Shown: positions 25,908-36,122, counted from the stretch's first letter. The stretch: 64,000 nucleotides of DNA from Marinobacter salarius (GCF_032922745.1 NZ_CP136693.1:1116001-1180000); one strand, 5' to 3'. Numbers and translations are program-made. The notes: generated by a model from the letters alone, not told the origin.

Positions 25908-26348
25908 GTGTTCAGGAACACCGGTGCAGACGGTGTTCAGGCTTCGGGCGGCAGCCTGTTCGAGCGTTTGGAACAGGCTGCCGAACCCGCCGGGCAAAGC
26001 ATGGGGGAAGTAACCCATGTGGTGGATTCCATAAAACGCCACCTGGTTCGCCTGCTGAATGCCCATCCGGGCAACAGTGAGAGCGTGCCGGATCTGGGGT
26101 TGGTGGATTTCAACGACGCCACGCTCGGTACCCATGACCTGAGCATTCGTATTCGAAGCGCTATACGGCAGTGTATTGAGAAGTTTGAACCCAGGGTGAG
26201 CCGGGTGGATGTGATGGCAATGCCCCAGGGGCCGGATCCATTGCAGTTACGGTTTCAGGTGACGGTCTACCTGAAGGTGGGTTCGGAAGACGATAAAACG
26301 ACCATTGATTTGTTATTGGATGACAAGCGCTACTACCGGGTGATGTGA
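25908..26348 (+). CDS. tssE: T6SS baseplate subunit TssE (gp25-like)
   Basis: The 146-residue protein contains the gp25-like lysozyme-fold domain of the baseplate wedge, including LLNAHPGNSESVPDLGLVDF and LSIRIRSAIRQCIEKFEPR. It starts with GTG three bases after the tssC stop, with AAGGAC upstream. TssE links the baseplate to the first sheath ring. The gap to tssF is 271 bases because a palindromic repeat lies between them. Confidence 0.94.
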   Translation: MFRNTGADGVQASGGSLFERLEQAAEPAGQSMGEVTHVVDSIKRHLVRLLNAHPGNSESVPDLGLVDFNDATLGTHDLSIRIRSAIRQCIEKFEPRVSRVDVMAMPQGPDPLQLRFQVTVYLKVGSEDDKTTIDLLLDDKRYYRVM

Positions 26349-26384
26349 CATCACTGTTAGTAGCTATCGGACAAGGATGAGAGA

Positions 26385-26491
26385 TCAGGTCAGGTGTGGC
26401 TCCCAAAAGTGTGCGGAGCCAAGGATGGCGGAGCCCAAGCGCCCCATGGATGGGCCGAAGGAGCGTCTTTTGGGAGCCACACCTGACCTGA
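26385..26491. repeat. Palindromic intergenic repeat, copy B, inside the T6SS operon
   Basis: A perfect 25-bp inverted repeat (arms 26385-26409 and 26467-26491, inner ends CCCAAAAG and CTTTTGGG) encloses a 57-base centre. The left half of the centre (GTGCGGAGCCAAGGATGGCG) matches copies A and C; the right half (GCGCCCCATGGATGGGCC) differs. It lies between tssE and tssF and could affect transcript continuity or stability there. Confidence 0.88.
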
Positions 26492-26619
26492 GCTCGGTGC
26501 CAGAGGGGAACGGCGATACCTTTTCTTCTGGGAAAAAGAACTCGCTTCGCTCAGACACCTTTTTCCCGGCAGAAAAGGCATCCCCACCCCCCTCGATCGA
26601 ACTTTGGTGTAGTAGTTCT

Positions 26620-28392
26620 ATGAAGTTGAATCGGTTTTACAGGGACGAACTTAGCTTTCTGCGATTGCAGGGGCGGGAATTTGCGGATGCACATCCGCAA
26701 CTGACTCGTTTCTTATCGGAGCAGAGCACCGATCCAGATGTCGAAAGACTACTGGAGGGCTTTGCGTTTCTGACGGGGAAGCTTCGAGAGAAGGTCGAGG
26801 ACGAGTTTCCCGAGCTGACCCATTCGCTGCTGAACATGCTGTGGCCGAACTATCTGCGGCCGGTGCCCAGCTGCACCATCATGCGGTTTGATCCGCAGTT
26901 GCATGCCATCAGTGAACGCCAACGGGTGGATCGGCATACCGAGATCAAGAGCCGCCCGCTGGGCGACGCCACGCGTCAGACCCAGTGCCGGTTCCGTACC
27001 TGTCGGGCGGTGGACGTGTTTCCAGTCAGCGTGGCGGATGCTCACGCAGAGCACTCCCGGGAAGTGTCTTCTGTCACCGTCGACCTGGCGTTGCACACCG
27101 ATCAGCCGTTGTCCTCCCTGGGGTTGGAGAATTTGCGTTTTTACCTGGGTGGCGAGAGCCATATTTCCGAGACGCTGTACCTGTGGCTGAACCATTACCT
27201 GCAACGTATGGAACTGGTGGTGGGCGATTCGGTGTTTTCCATTCCGGCCAGCCAATTGAAGCCCGTTGGGTTCGCTAACGACGAGGCGCTGTTGCCGTAT
27301 CCGAAGAACGCCTATCCGGGCTATCGGATTCTGCAGGAGTTCCTGAGCTTTCCGGAAGCTTTCCGGTTTGTGGATATACAGGGCCTGAAAGCACGGCTGC
27401 CAGCGGTGCAGGCGGATGAGATCAGCCTGCGGTTCCATTTCAGCCGTATCCTGCCGCCGGATGCCAAGATTCGTGCGGAGAATTTCCAGCTTTACTGCAC
27501 GCCGGCCATCAATCTGTTCACCCACGAAGCCGACCCGGTGGACCTGAATGGCCGCCAGACGGAGTACCGGATTGCGCCGTCCAGCCGGTCGCCGGAGCAC
27601 TACGAAGTATTCAGCATTGAGCAGGTGGAGGGCTGGCTGGAAGGCCGGTCCGGGCGTGGGGAGCCGCGGTTGTACACCGCGTTTGAGAGTTTTCAGCATG
27701 AGGTGGAGCGGGATCGTGGTCGTACCGCCCTGTACTACCGGGTTAAGGCCCGGGAGAGCGTTCGTGGGGATGGCTTTGACCACTACATATCCTTCGTGCG
27801 CGGTGACGAGTCCGAGTGCCTGAACCGGCAGGAAGCGGTATCGCTGACTCTGACCTGCACCAACCGTCAGTTACCGCATCAGCTGGCGGTGGGGGAGATC
27901 TGCATGGCGACAGAAACCACGCCGGCGTTCGCCTCGTTCAGCAATATTACCCGGCCCACGCACACCCTGCGGCCGACACTGGATGGCAGCCTGTTGTGGA
28001 CACTGATCTCCAACCTGTCGCTGAACTACCTGTCGCTGCTGGATGTGGACGCCTTGCGCACAGTACTGCGGGTTTATGATTTTCGCGCCCTGGTGGATCG
28101 CCAGGCGGAGCGGGTATCCCAGAAGCGCTTGGCCGGCATTCTGGACATCGAAACCACGCCGGTGGACCGGATGGTGCGGGGCTTGCCGGTGCGGGGTATC
28201 CGCTCGGTGATGCGGCTGGATCAGCAGTCGTTCGCCTCGGAAGGCGATTTGTACCTGTTTGGTACGGTACTCAGCCAGTTTTTCGCGCTTTACGCCAGTA
28301 TTAACGCCTTTCACCAATTGGAAGTGGTGAATGCAGACAATCAGGAACGGTACACATGGACGTTACAACAAGGGCAGCAGCCTCTGATGTAG
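26620..28392 (+). CDS. tssF: T6SS baseplate subunit TssF (VasA)
   Basis: The 590-residue protein begins KLNRFYRDELSFLRLQGREF and contains PELTHSLLNMLWPNYLRPVP, both typical of TssF. It is a core wedge protein of the T6SS baseplate with TssG, TssE and TssK. The start at 26620 gives the usual length; in-frame codons back to 26377 run through the palindromic repeat and are not part of the gene. Its end overlaps tssG by 37 bases. Confidence 0.95.
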   Translation: MKLNRFYRDELSFLRLQGREFADAHPQLTRFLSEQSTDPDVERLLEGFAFLTGKLREKVEDEFPELTHSLLNMLWPNYLRPVPSCTIMRFDPQLHAISERQRVDRHTEIKSRPLGDATRQTQCRFRTCRAVDVFPVSVADAHAEHSREVSSVTVDLALHTDQPLSSLGLENLRFYLGGESHISETLYLWLNHYLQRMELVVGDSVFSIPASQLKPVGFANDEALLPYPKNAYPGYRILQEFLSFPEAFRFVDIQGLKARLPAVQADEISLRFHFSRILPPDAKIRAENFQLYCTPAINLFTHEADPVDLNGRQTEYRIAPSSRSPEHYEVFSIEQVEGWLEGRSGRGEPRLYTAFESFQHEVERDRGRTALYYRVKARESVRGDGFDHYISFVRGDESECLNRQEAVSLTLTCTNRQLPHQLAVGEICMATETTPAFASFSNITRPTHTLRPTLDGSLLWTLISNLSLNYLSLLDVDALRTVLRVYDFRALVDRQAERVSQKRLAGILDIETTPVDRMVRGLPVRGIRSVMRLDQQSFASEGDLYLFGTVLSQFFALYASINAFHQLEVVNADNQERYTWTLQQGQQPLM

Positions 28393-29372
28393 CCGAGTTG
28401 CAACCCGTTCTGGGCAATGCACGGCGCTACAGCTTTTTCCAACTGGTGGATCTGATCCATCGCCACCACGGTGATGATCTGGAACGATCCCAGGACGAGC
28501 AGCCACAGCGGGAGCGCATCCGCTTCTCCGCCTCGGCCGGGCTGGGTTTTCCCGGCAGTGATGTGGTATCGGCGGCGTCGCCGGAGCACGAGCACGCGCC
28601 CTATCAACTGGAAGTCAGTTTCCTGGGCTTGCACGGGTCCCAGTCGCCCCTGCCAGGCTATTACCTGGAGGATCTGGCCTGGGAAGCGGGGCAGAACCTG
28701 GGCATTCGTCGCCACTTCCTGGATTTCTTCAATCACCGGCTGGTGACGCTGTTTCATCGGGCGTGGCGCAAGTATCGCTATTACGTGCGGTTTCAGCCGG
28801 AGGCCTCTGACGGCTTCTCCGAGCATATTTTCTCCCTGGTAGGTCTCGGTGACCCGCAGGTCAGGGCGGCAACACCGGTTAACTGGTCGAAGATGCTGGC
28901 CTATGCCGGGATGATGGCGGGCCGTAGCCGTTCTCCGGAAGTGGTCAGCGGCATCATTGGTCATTGCTTTGATCTGGACGATGTCGGCATTGAGCAGTGG
29001 GTATTGCGTCGGGTGGAGATCCCGAAGGATCAGCAAACTCGGCTGGGGCAGGCCAACGCCGCCCTCGGTGAGGACACGCTGGTAGGATCGGGCATTCGCG
29101 ATCGCAGCGGCAAATTCATCCTGCGCATCCGCAACCTCGACCGACAGCGATTTGCGGATTTTCTGCCCAACGGCGACGACCACGACCGGCTGGTGAAGCT
29201 GGTGGAGTTTGTCACCCGGGAACAGCTGGCTTACGACCTGGAACTGCAGATGCGCCCGAGGGATGTAAAGCCAATGCAGTTGGGCGCGGATGTGCGGCTG
29301 GGCTGGAACTCGTTTGTCACCCCGGAAAAAGCCCGGAAGCTGCCAGCGGTGCGGTTGCAGATTCGCCGCTGA
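28356..29372 (+). CDS. tssG: T6SS baseplate subunit TssG (VasB)
   Basis: The 338-residue protein shows the TssG pattern RRYSFFQLVDLIHRHH near the N-terminus, FPGSDV, then the FLGLHGSQSPLPGYYLE loop, and the IRRHFLDFFNHRLVTLFHRA helix. It binds TssF in the baseplate wedge. The start overlaps tssF by 37 bases, which implies translational coupling. Confidence 0.95.
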   Translation: MDVTTRAAASDVAELQPVLGNARRYSFFQLVDLIHRHHGDDLERSQDEQPQRERIRFSASAGLGFPGSDVVSAASPEHEHAPYQLEVSFLGLHGSQSPLPGYYLEDLAWEAGQNLGIRRHFLDFFNHRLVTLFHRAWRKYRYYVRFQPEASDGFSEHIFSLVGLGDPQVRAATPVNWSKMLAYAGMMAGRSRSPEVVSGIIGHCFDLDDVGIEQWVLRRVEIPKDQQTRLGQANAALGEDTLVGSGIRDRSGKFILRIRNLDRQRFADFLPNGDDHDRLVKLVEFVTREQLAYDLELQMRPRDVKPMQLGADVRLGWNSFVTPEKARKLPAVRLQIRR

Positions 29373-29413
29373 ATTCTATGGATTGCTTAGCAGGTTAATA
29401 AAGGAAACCGGAT

Positions 29414-30748
29414 ATGGAACATCAACCAACCCATAACCTGAAACTGGTGGTCAGTAACCCCACCCAGGTTGCCAGCGGCCTGGCCCGGGAACACGTGTTC
29501 GGGATCAGCGGCGGCTCAATCGGCAGTGCCGGCAGTGATACCTGGCAGCTGTCTTCACACCGCACCGGTGCTGTTGGCGGCCATGCAGAAGTTCGGTTTA
29601 TGGACGGCGTGTTCTGCCTCATTGACCGCAGCGGCCGCACCTATATCAACAGCGGCACTCAGCCAGTCGGCCGGGGCCGCCGGGCACGCCTGAAGAGTGG
29701 TGACACTATCACCATTGGTCGCTATCAGCTCAAGGCAGAGGTGCTTAGTGGTCAGCGCCAGGACGGTACCCTGCCGGAAGAGGTTGAGGACGCCACTCTG
29801 GTCAATGTCGATGAGGGCGAGCTGATGCGCGCCGAGGAGCGCGAACTGGAAACCGTTGGCGATGAACCGCTGCACGGTTTGCAGCCGGCGCCGGGTGAAA
29901 CCTTCAGCGACGATCCCCTGCAGGCCTGGTCAGACCCCCGTGGCGAAAGCCAGCACGCTGATGTGGCTGAAAGCCGTGACCGGGAGTCCCTGCTGGCGGA
30001 CAAGTCAGAGTGGTACGCCAGCGAGGGCGCTGTAACCGACGAGTATCGCGAGAACCGTGACGTAGCCATGGGCTTGCCCATGCGAAAAGGAGAGGGTGAC
30101 AGGATGTCAGAGACCACCAAGCCGGCCCGCCGCCGGGAGACCAGTGATCAGAGCCGCCAACACATCAGCGGTGCGCCGCTGTTGCGCGGCATGGACACCG
30201 ACCTGGGCTTCGCCGACAGCGACGAAATGCGCCTGTTCCTGGAAGAGGCCGGGCAGACCCTGAAAGCCACCGTGGAAGGCCTGCTGGCCCTGCATCAGGG
30301 TGAGGACAGCCGCCATCAGGCTCTGCGCACCCGCTTGCAGCCCATTGAGGACAATCCGCTACGCCTGGGCGAAGACTACAACGAGACCGTGCAGACCCTG
30401 TTCGCCAGCCAGCGCAGCCCGGTTCATCTGTCCGCACCGGCAGCGGTCAGTGAGAGCCTGCAAAGCCTTCACCATCATCAGCTCGCTACCCAGACCGCCA
30501 TTCGCGAGGGGCTGGATGCCATTCTTCACGCCTTCTCACCGGAGGCGTTGCTGCGCCGGTTCCATGGTTATCGCCGCGGGCTGAAAACCGACGAAGACGA
30601 GAGCAACTGGGCATGGGAGATGTACCAACACTATTACCGGGAACTGAGTTCCAGTCGTCAGCAGGGATTTGAACGCCTTTTTCAGGAGGTGTTTGAACAG
30701 GCTTACGATCAACAACTGCGTCAATTACAGAGGGAGAACCTGTCGTGA
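29414..30748 (+). CDS. tagH: T6SS-associated FHA domain protein (TagH/Fha/VasC-like)
   Basis: The 444-residue protein has an N-terminal FHA domain (about residues 20-110, with ISGGSIGSAGSDTW, GGHAEVRF and INSGTQPVGRGRRARLKSGD), an acidic low-complexity middle, and a conserved C-terminal region (LRRFHGYRRGLKTDEDESNW) shared by T6SS Fha/ImpI proteins. FHA domains bind phosphothreonine; in some systems the kinase PpkA and phosphatase PppA act on it, but neither is encoded nearby. Its stop overlaps the tssJ start (GTGA). Confidence 0.9.
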   Translation: MEHQPTHNLKLVVSNPTQVASGLAREHVFGISGGSIGSAGSDTWQLSSHRTGAVGGHAEVRFMDGVFCLIDRSGRTYINSGTQPVGRGRRARLKSGDTITIGRYQLKAEVLSGQRQDGTLPEEVEDATLVNVDEGELMRAEERELETVGDEPLHGLQPAPGETFSDDPLQAWSDPRGESQHADVAESRDRESLLADKSEWYASEGAVTDEYRENRDVAMGLPMRKGEGDRMSETTKPARRRETSDQSRQHISGAPLLRGMDTDLGFADSDEMRLFLEEAGQTLKATVEGLLALHQGEDSRHQALRTRLQPIEDNPLRLGEDYNETVQTLFASQRSPVHLSAPAAVSESLQSLHHHQLATQTAIREGLDAILHAFSPEALLRRFHGYRRGLKTDEDESNWAWEMYQHYYRELSSSRQQGFERLFQEVFEQAYDQQLRQLQRENLS

Positions 30749-31278
30749 AGTACTGCAAATGGAGTTTGCTGGTCGCCATTCTCGTTTTGGTGGGGTGTAG
30801 CACCCCCTACAACGCTGTTACCAAGACCGCCAAGGTGATGTGGGATCCGGACATTCCTGTGGGTTACCCGGATGAGCTGCCAAGCCGCGTGGACCTGACC
30901 ATGTTGGCGGAGCCGGACGTGAACCCCAACGAATCCCTGGCGCCGACACCCATCGCCTTCCAGATCATCCAGATGCGGGACAGCTCGCGCCTGATGGCGG
31001 CGGATTTCGACCAGTTGCTGGGCGAACTGGAGCCGTCCCTGGGTCGCAACTACGTCGACCACAGCGATTACACCCTGGTGCCGGGGCAGTTCAAGTTCAT
31101 TGAGCCGTTCGAAATCGCCGAGGATACGCGCTTTATCGGTGTGATCGCTTTCTACGCTTATCCCAACCTGTCTCAGTGGAAGAAGGTGGTGAAGGTGGAT
31201 CCCATCGGTGGTCGTTACCACCTGCTGGTCAATCTGCGCGAGCGTGAAGTCAAACTCAGAAGGTCGGATGAGTCCTGA
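30745..31278 (+). CDS. tssJ: T6SS outer-membrane lipoprotein TssJ (VasD)
   Basis: The 177-residue protein has a lipoprotein signal with lipobox LVGC (C18) and the transthyretin-like TssJ fold with PIAFQIIQMRDSSRLMAADF. TssJ sits on the inner face of the outer membrane and holds the TssL-TssM complex. It starts with GTG overlapping the stop of the FHA gene, and its own stop overlaps the tssK ATG. Confidence 0.94.
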   Translation: MKYCKWSLLVAILVLVGCSTPYNAVTKTAKVMWDPDIPVGYPDELPSRVDLTMLAEPDVNPNESLAPTPIAFQIIQMRDSSRLMAADFDQLLGELEPSLGRNYVDHSDYTLVPGQFKFIEPFEIAEDTRFIGVIAFYAYPNLSQWKKVVKVDPIGGRYHLLVNLREREVKLRRSDES

Positions 31279-32612
31279 TGTCTGCAACGAATCGAGTCGT
31301 CTGGAGTGATGGGCTGTTCATCAAGCCCCAGCACTTCCAGCAGCAACAACGTTACCTGGAACACCAGATCAACGAACGAGCCCTGGCGATTTCTGATTAC
31401 CTGTACGGTTTCAGCGATCTGGAGCTGAACGCCGAATACCTGAGCTTTGGCCGGGTAGGCCTGGTACGGGCCAGCGGCCTGTTTCCGGACGGCACCCGTT
31501 TCTGCCTGCCCCAGGACGACGTGATGCCGGAACCCCTGGAGATCACCGATGCCTCCGTGGCCAACCAGGTGGTGTATCTGGCCCTGCCGCTGGGCAGCGA
31601 GAGCCTGGCGGAAGTGGAATGGCCGGAAGCCGCCATCGCCGGCCGTTTCCGGGCCCAGAGCGAGGAAGTCCGGGACCTGCATTCCATTGACGGAGACTCC
31701 CACACCATCGACGTCGCCCGAGTGGCCCCGAAGCTGATGCTGGAACGGGATGATCGCAGTGCCTACGCGGCCCTGGCCATTGGCCGGATCCTGGAAAAGC
31801 GCCCGGACGGCAGCCTGGTGATGGACCCGAACTTCATCCCCACCATGCTCAGCGTGCGGGCGGCTCCCCGGCTTCAGCGTTTCGTCGGGGAAATGGCTGG
31901 GCTGATGCGCGAGCGGGCCAAGAACATTGCCGAGCGCGTGGGCGCCCCGGGGCAGGGCGGTGTCGCGGATGTGGCGGATTTCATGCTGTTGCAGATGCTT
32001 AATCGCGCTCATCCCCGTTTCCTGCATCTGGCGCGTTTGCGTCAGTTGCATCCGGAGCGGCTCTACGAGGCTTTGCTGGAGCTGTGCGGCGAACTGGTGA
32101 CCTTTACCGATGAAAACCGCCTGCCCCAGGAATACACCGCGTACGATCACGACCTGCCGGAGGATTCCTTCACCCCGCTGATGCAGGTACTGAGGCAATC
32201 ACTGAGCACGGTGCTGGAGCCGCGCGCGCTGGCTATCCAGCTGCAGCAACGCCAGTACGGCCTCACGGTGGCGCCGGTCCAGGATGCACAGTTGATCGGC
32301 CAGGCCGAGTTCATCCTGGCAGTGAAGGCGGACATGCCGCTGGACGATCTGCGCAAGCAGTTCACCCAGCAGTGCAAGGTGGCGTCGGTGGAGAAAATCC
32401 GCGATCTCATCAGCCTGCAATTGCCGGGGATTCCGCTGTCGGCCCTGCCGGTGGCGCCCCGTCAGTTGCCGTATCACGCCGGGTTCGTGTACTTCCGGTT
32501 GGACGACCAGAGCCAGGCCTGGCAGATGCTCGACAACGCCAGCGGCTTTGCGTTCCACGTGGCCGGCAGTTTCCCGGGAATGGAAATGCAGTTCTGGGCA
32601 ATCAGGAGCTAA
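31278..32612 (+). CDS. tssK: T6SS baseplate adaptor TssK (VasE)
   Basis: The 444-residue protein starts with RVVWSDGLFIKPQHFQQQQR, the near-invariant TssK N-terminus, and continues with YLYGFSDLELN and LPLGSESLAEV. TssK trimers link the baseplate wedges to the cytoplasmic parts of TssL and TssM. Coupled to tssJ by a one-base stop/start overlap (TGATG). Confidence 0.96.
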   Translation: MSATNRVVWSDGLFIKPQHFQQQQRYLEHQINERALAISDYLYGFSDLELNAEYLSFGRVGLVRASGLFPDGTRFCLPQDDVMPEPLEITDASVANQVVYLALPLGSESLAEVEWPEAAIAGRFRAQSEEVRDLHSIDGDSHTIDVARVAPKLMLERDDRSAYAALAIGRILEKRPDGSLVMDPNFIPTMLSVRAAPRLQRFVGEMAGLMRERAKNIAERVGAPGQGGVADVADFMLLQMLNRAHPRFLHLARLRQLHPERLYEALLELCGELVTFTDENRLPQEYTAYDHDLPEDSFTPLMQVLRQSLSTVLEPRALAIQLQQRQYGLTVAPVQDAQLIGQAEFILAVKADMPLDDLRKQFTQQCKVASVEKIRDLISLQLPGIPLSALPVAPRQLPYHAGFVYFRLDDQSQAWQMLDNASGFAFHVAGSFPGMEMQFWAIRS

Positions 32613-32615
32613 ATC

Positions 32616-33443
32616 ATGGCAGATGCACCGGTGATGGATTCACCCAATGGCAACACGGAAGCAGGTGGCAGTGCGTTTGATGACCTGATGTTCGCGGACA
32701 GTAACCGCGATGGTCGCGTGGGCGATCAGGGCTTCGGTAATGACCAGTTCCAGCTGCGGGGCCTGGAGGATAACCGGCTGATTGATGCCGCGACGCCCCT
32801 GCTGGGGCTGGTAATCCGGGTGCGCCGGCTGGCGGAGTTCCACGGTGTGGAAAACTTGTACCAACAGGTGGTCGACGAAGTGGCCGCCATTGACCGGGAA
32901 CTGGTGGAGCAGGGCTACGAGCGGCCGACGGTGGTGGCCTATCGCTACGTACTCTGCGCCTTTATTGACGAAGCCGTGTTGGGTACCGACTGGGGTGCCC
33001 ACAGCGTGTGGTCCCAGCATTCGCTGCTGTCCCGTTTCCACAACGAAACCTGGGGTGGCGAAAAGGTGTTCGCCATCACCGCCCGCATGGAGCAGGAACC
33101 GGAACGTTACCGCGACATGCTGGAGTTCATTTACCTGTGCCTGTGCCTGGGTTTCGAAGGCCGCTACAAGGTAATGACGAACGGCCGGGACGAGTACGAA
33201 CAGATTATTCGTGGGCTGTATGAACAGATTCGCGGGTTGCGTCGCGACGAGGACCCGCAGCCGCTGACCCGCGCACTGGACAACGTAACACCGGCTCGCA
33301 ACCGGCTACGGACAGGCCTGCCCCTCTGGGGCATTGGCGGACTGTTTGTGGCGGCCATGGCCGGGGTATACACGCTTTACAACATAGCGCTGAACGAACG
33401 CATCAGGGATGTGCTCAGCGTACTGGAACAACTCCCGAAATAA
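32616..33443 (+). CDS. tssL: T6SS membrane complex protein TssL (DotU/VasF)
   Basis: The 275-residue protein has the DotU/TssL cytoplasmic hook domain (YVLCAFIDEAVLGTDWGAHS and FLYLCLCLGF-like IYLCLCLGFEGRY) and a single C-terminal membrane segment (GIGGLFVAAMAGVYTLYNIA). It has no C-terminal OmpA-type peptidoglycan-binding domain, so it is the short form; anchoring to peptidoglycan would need another protein. It follows tssK after 3 bases. Confidence 0.95.
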   Translation: MADAPVMDSPNGNTEAGGSAFDDLMFADSNRDGRVGDQGFGNDQFQLRGLEDNRLIDAATPLLGLVIRVRRLAEFHGVENLYQQVVDEVAAIDRELVEQGYERPTVVAYRYVLCAFIDEAVLGTDWGAHSVWSQHSLLSRFHNETWGGEKVFAITARMEQEPERYRDMLEFIYLCLCLGFEGRYKVMTNGRDEYEQIIRGLYEQIRGLRRDEDPQPLTRALDNVTPARNRLRTGLPLWGIGGLFVAAMAGVYTLYNIALNERIRDVLSVLEQLPK

Positions 33444-33453
33444 GGAGATCACT

Positions 33454-36097
33454 GTGATTCGGGTAGAACTGCCGGCGCTGATTGGGCGCCTCAACGAGAT
33501 TTGTCGCCAGGGAATGGAAAGCTCGGCGGCCCTGTGCATCAGCCGCCAGGGTGCGGAAATCACTCCGGCCCACCTGCTGTTCAAGCTCCTGGAAACACCG
33601 TTTACGGACGTGCGCCAGATTTTGGAAAGCACCGGTATTGACCACCACACCCTACAGCCGGTGGTGGGGGACAGCCTGAACGGCGAGCCTCAGTCCGCCG
33701 AGCCGTACCCGTCGTTTTCGCCGCTGCTGATCGAGCTGCTGCAGGACGCCTGGCTGATTGCCTCCACTGAACTGGGCCACACCGACCTGCGCTCCGGTGC
33801 CATCATGCTGGCACTGCTGATGAACGCAGACCGCTACCTGATGCCCCAGGTCAGTCAGCGCCTGAAAGACATCAACCGCGAACAACTGCGCCGCCAGTTC
33901 GATTCCATGACCCGCGGCTCGGTCGAACAGCCTCGCGCTGAGGATGGCCCCAGTGCCGCCAATCAGGCGCAGGTGGACATGGACCCGCTCAAGCGCTACG
34001 CCACCGACTTCACCAAACTGGCCCGGGACAAGAAACTGGACCCAGTGGTGTGCCGCGACACCGAAATCGATCAGATGATCGACATCCTCTGCCGTCGTCG
34101 CAAGAACAACCCCATTGTTGTCGGCGATGCCGGCGTGGGCAAAAGTGCCGTTGTTGAAGGCCTGGCCCTGCGTATCGTCAATGGCGATGTGCCGGAACGC
34201 CTGACGGGCGTGGAACTGTGGACTCTGGACATGGGGGCACTGCAGGCCGGTGCGTCGGTGAAAGGCGAGTTCGAAAAACGCCTGAAAGGCGTGATTGAAG
34301 CGGTGAAAAGCTCCGCGACGCCCATCATCCTGTTTATCGACGAAGCCCATACCCTGATCGGCGCTGGCAACAGTGAAGGCGGCTCCGACGCCGCCAACCT
34401 GCTCAAGCCGGCCCTGGCCCGTGGCGAGCTGCGGACCATCGCCGCCACCACCTGGCGCGAGTACAAGAAGTACTTCGAGAAAGACCCGGCCCTGAGCCGT
34501 CGCTTCCAGCCCGTCGCGCTGGACGAGCCTACCCCGGCTCAAGCGGTTCATATCCTCCGTGGCTTGCGCACCGTTCTATGAAAAGGCCCATCAGGTCCTG
34601 ATCGCCGAAAGCGCCCTGAAAGCAGCAGCCGACATGTCGGCCCGCTACCTGGCTGGCCGTCAGCTGCCGGATAAGGCCATCGACGTGCTCGACACCGCCT
34701 GCGCCCGGGTCAGCCTCAACCTCAGCACGCCTCCGCGCCGCCTCAGCCACGTGCGAAGTGAACTGCACCAGTTGGGCATGGAACAGGAATTGATGACCCG
34801 CGAACAGACACTCGGGCAGGCCATCGACCAACAGCGTGAAAACGAACTGGTGGAGCGCCTGGAAACCCTGCGTGAGGAAGCGGAAGAACTGGAACAGCGC
34901 TGGAACGACCAGCGGGAACTGGTGGCGCGTCTCGTCGACATTCGCGAGCAACTGCTGAGCGAGGACACTGCCGAGACTGACGCGGATGTATCAGCGGAAG
35001 ACGCCACGCCGGAAACCAGCGAAGAGCGCCCTGACCTGAAAAGCGAAGCCGCCGCCATCGAACAGGAACTGGAAGAGCTGCAGGCCGACGAGCCACTGGT
35101 ACACGCCCGTGTCGATGCCCGCCAGGTGGCTGAAGTCATCGCCGACTGGACCGGTATTCCGGTCAACCGCATGACCGCCGACGAACTGGAAAAGATCACC
35201 CGCCTGCCGGAGTATCTGCAATCGCATATCAAAGGCCAGGACACCGCCATTGGTGCACTGCACCAGCACCTGCTCACCGCCCGCGCCGACCTGCGTCGCC
35301 CGGGTCGCCCAATGGGCGCCTTCCTGCTGGCCGGCCCCAGTGGTGTGGGTAAAACCGAAACCGTGGTGCAACTGGCCGAACTGCTCTACGGCGGCCGCCA
35401 GTTCCTCACCACCATCAACATGTCCGAATACCAGGAGAAACACACCGTCTCCCGCCTGATCGGTTCACCCCCTGGCTACGTGGGCTTTGGCGAAGGCGGC
35501 ATCCTCACCGAAGCCATCCGCCAGAAACCCTATTCGGTCGTGCTGCTCGACGAAGTCGAAAAAGCCCACCCGGAAGTCCTTAACCTGTTCTACCAGGCCT
35601 TCGACAAAGGCGAACTCGCCGACGGCGAAGGCCGCCTGATCGACTGCAAGAACGTAGTGTTCTTCCTCACCTCAAACCTGGGCTACCAGACCATCGTCAA
35701 ACACGCGGGCGAGCCCGAAAAAATCGAAGAAGCGCTGTACCCGGAGTTGGCGGACTTCTTCAAACCGGCACTGCTGGCACGTATGGAAGTCGTGCCCTAC
35801 CTGCCGCTGGGCGAGGAAACCCTCAACCGCATCGTTGGCGACAAACTCGACCGCCTGGCCACCCAGATCGGCGACCGGTACCACACCGACGTGGAACTGG
35901 AAGACGGCCTGGTGGAAGCCATCCGCAGCCGCGCCACACGCAGTGAAAACGGCGCGCGAATGCTGGAGTCGATTATTGAAGGTGAACTATTGCCGCCGGT
36001 ATCGCTGGCGTTGCTGGAGAAACTGGCTGCTCGTGAGCCAGTCACCAAAGTGACGCTTGGTGCTCAAGACAACAAGTTCACGGGAACAGTCGCTTAG
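33454..36097 (+). pseudogene. tssH: T6SS sheath-recycling ATPase TssH/ClpV, interrupted by a one-base frameshift
   Basis: Two overlapping reading frames together encode ClpV, the AAA+ ATPase that unfolds contracted TssB/TssC sheaths. The first (33454-34581; GTG start after TAAGGAGATCACT) has the N-domain and the first Walker A GDAGVGKSAVVEG. The second carries RYLAGRQLPDKAIDVLDTAC, the coiled-coil region, the second Walker A GPSGVGKTET and the C-terminal domain to 36097. The break is at 34573-34576: removing one T or C there joins LRGLRTV to YEKAHQVL, giving about 880 residues, normal for ClpV. This is a real inactivation, a sequencing error, or less likely recoding. Confidence 0.9.
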
Positions 36098-36122
36098 CGT
36101 GCAGGCACCCTGAATGGCAGCG

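Noticed and set aside
26377..26619. N-terminal extension of tssF through repeat copy B
   Set aside because: It translates the palindromic repeat; TssF proteins begin at KLNRFYRDEL, matching ATG 26620.
31215..32198. 327-residue minus-strand open frame opposite tssK
   Set aside because: Antisense shadow; no family features.
34570..34585. Programmed +1 frameshift in clpV at CTATGA
   Set aside because: The UGA after CUA recalls prfB, but CUA re-pairs poorly on UAU, no Shine-Dalgarno-like stimulator lies just upstream, and ClpV genes are not known to use recoding. An indel is simpler.
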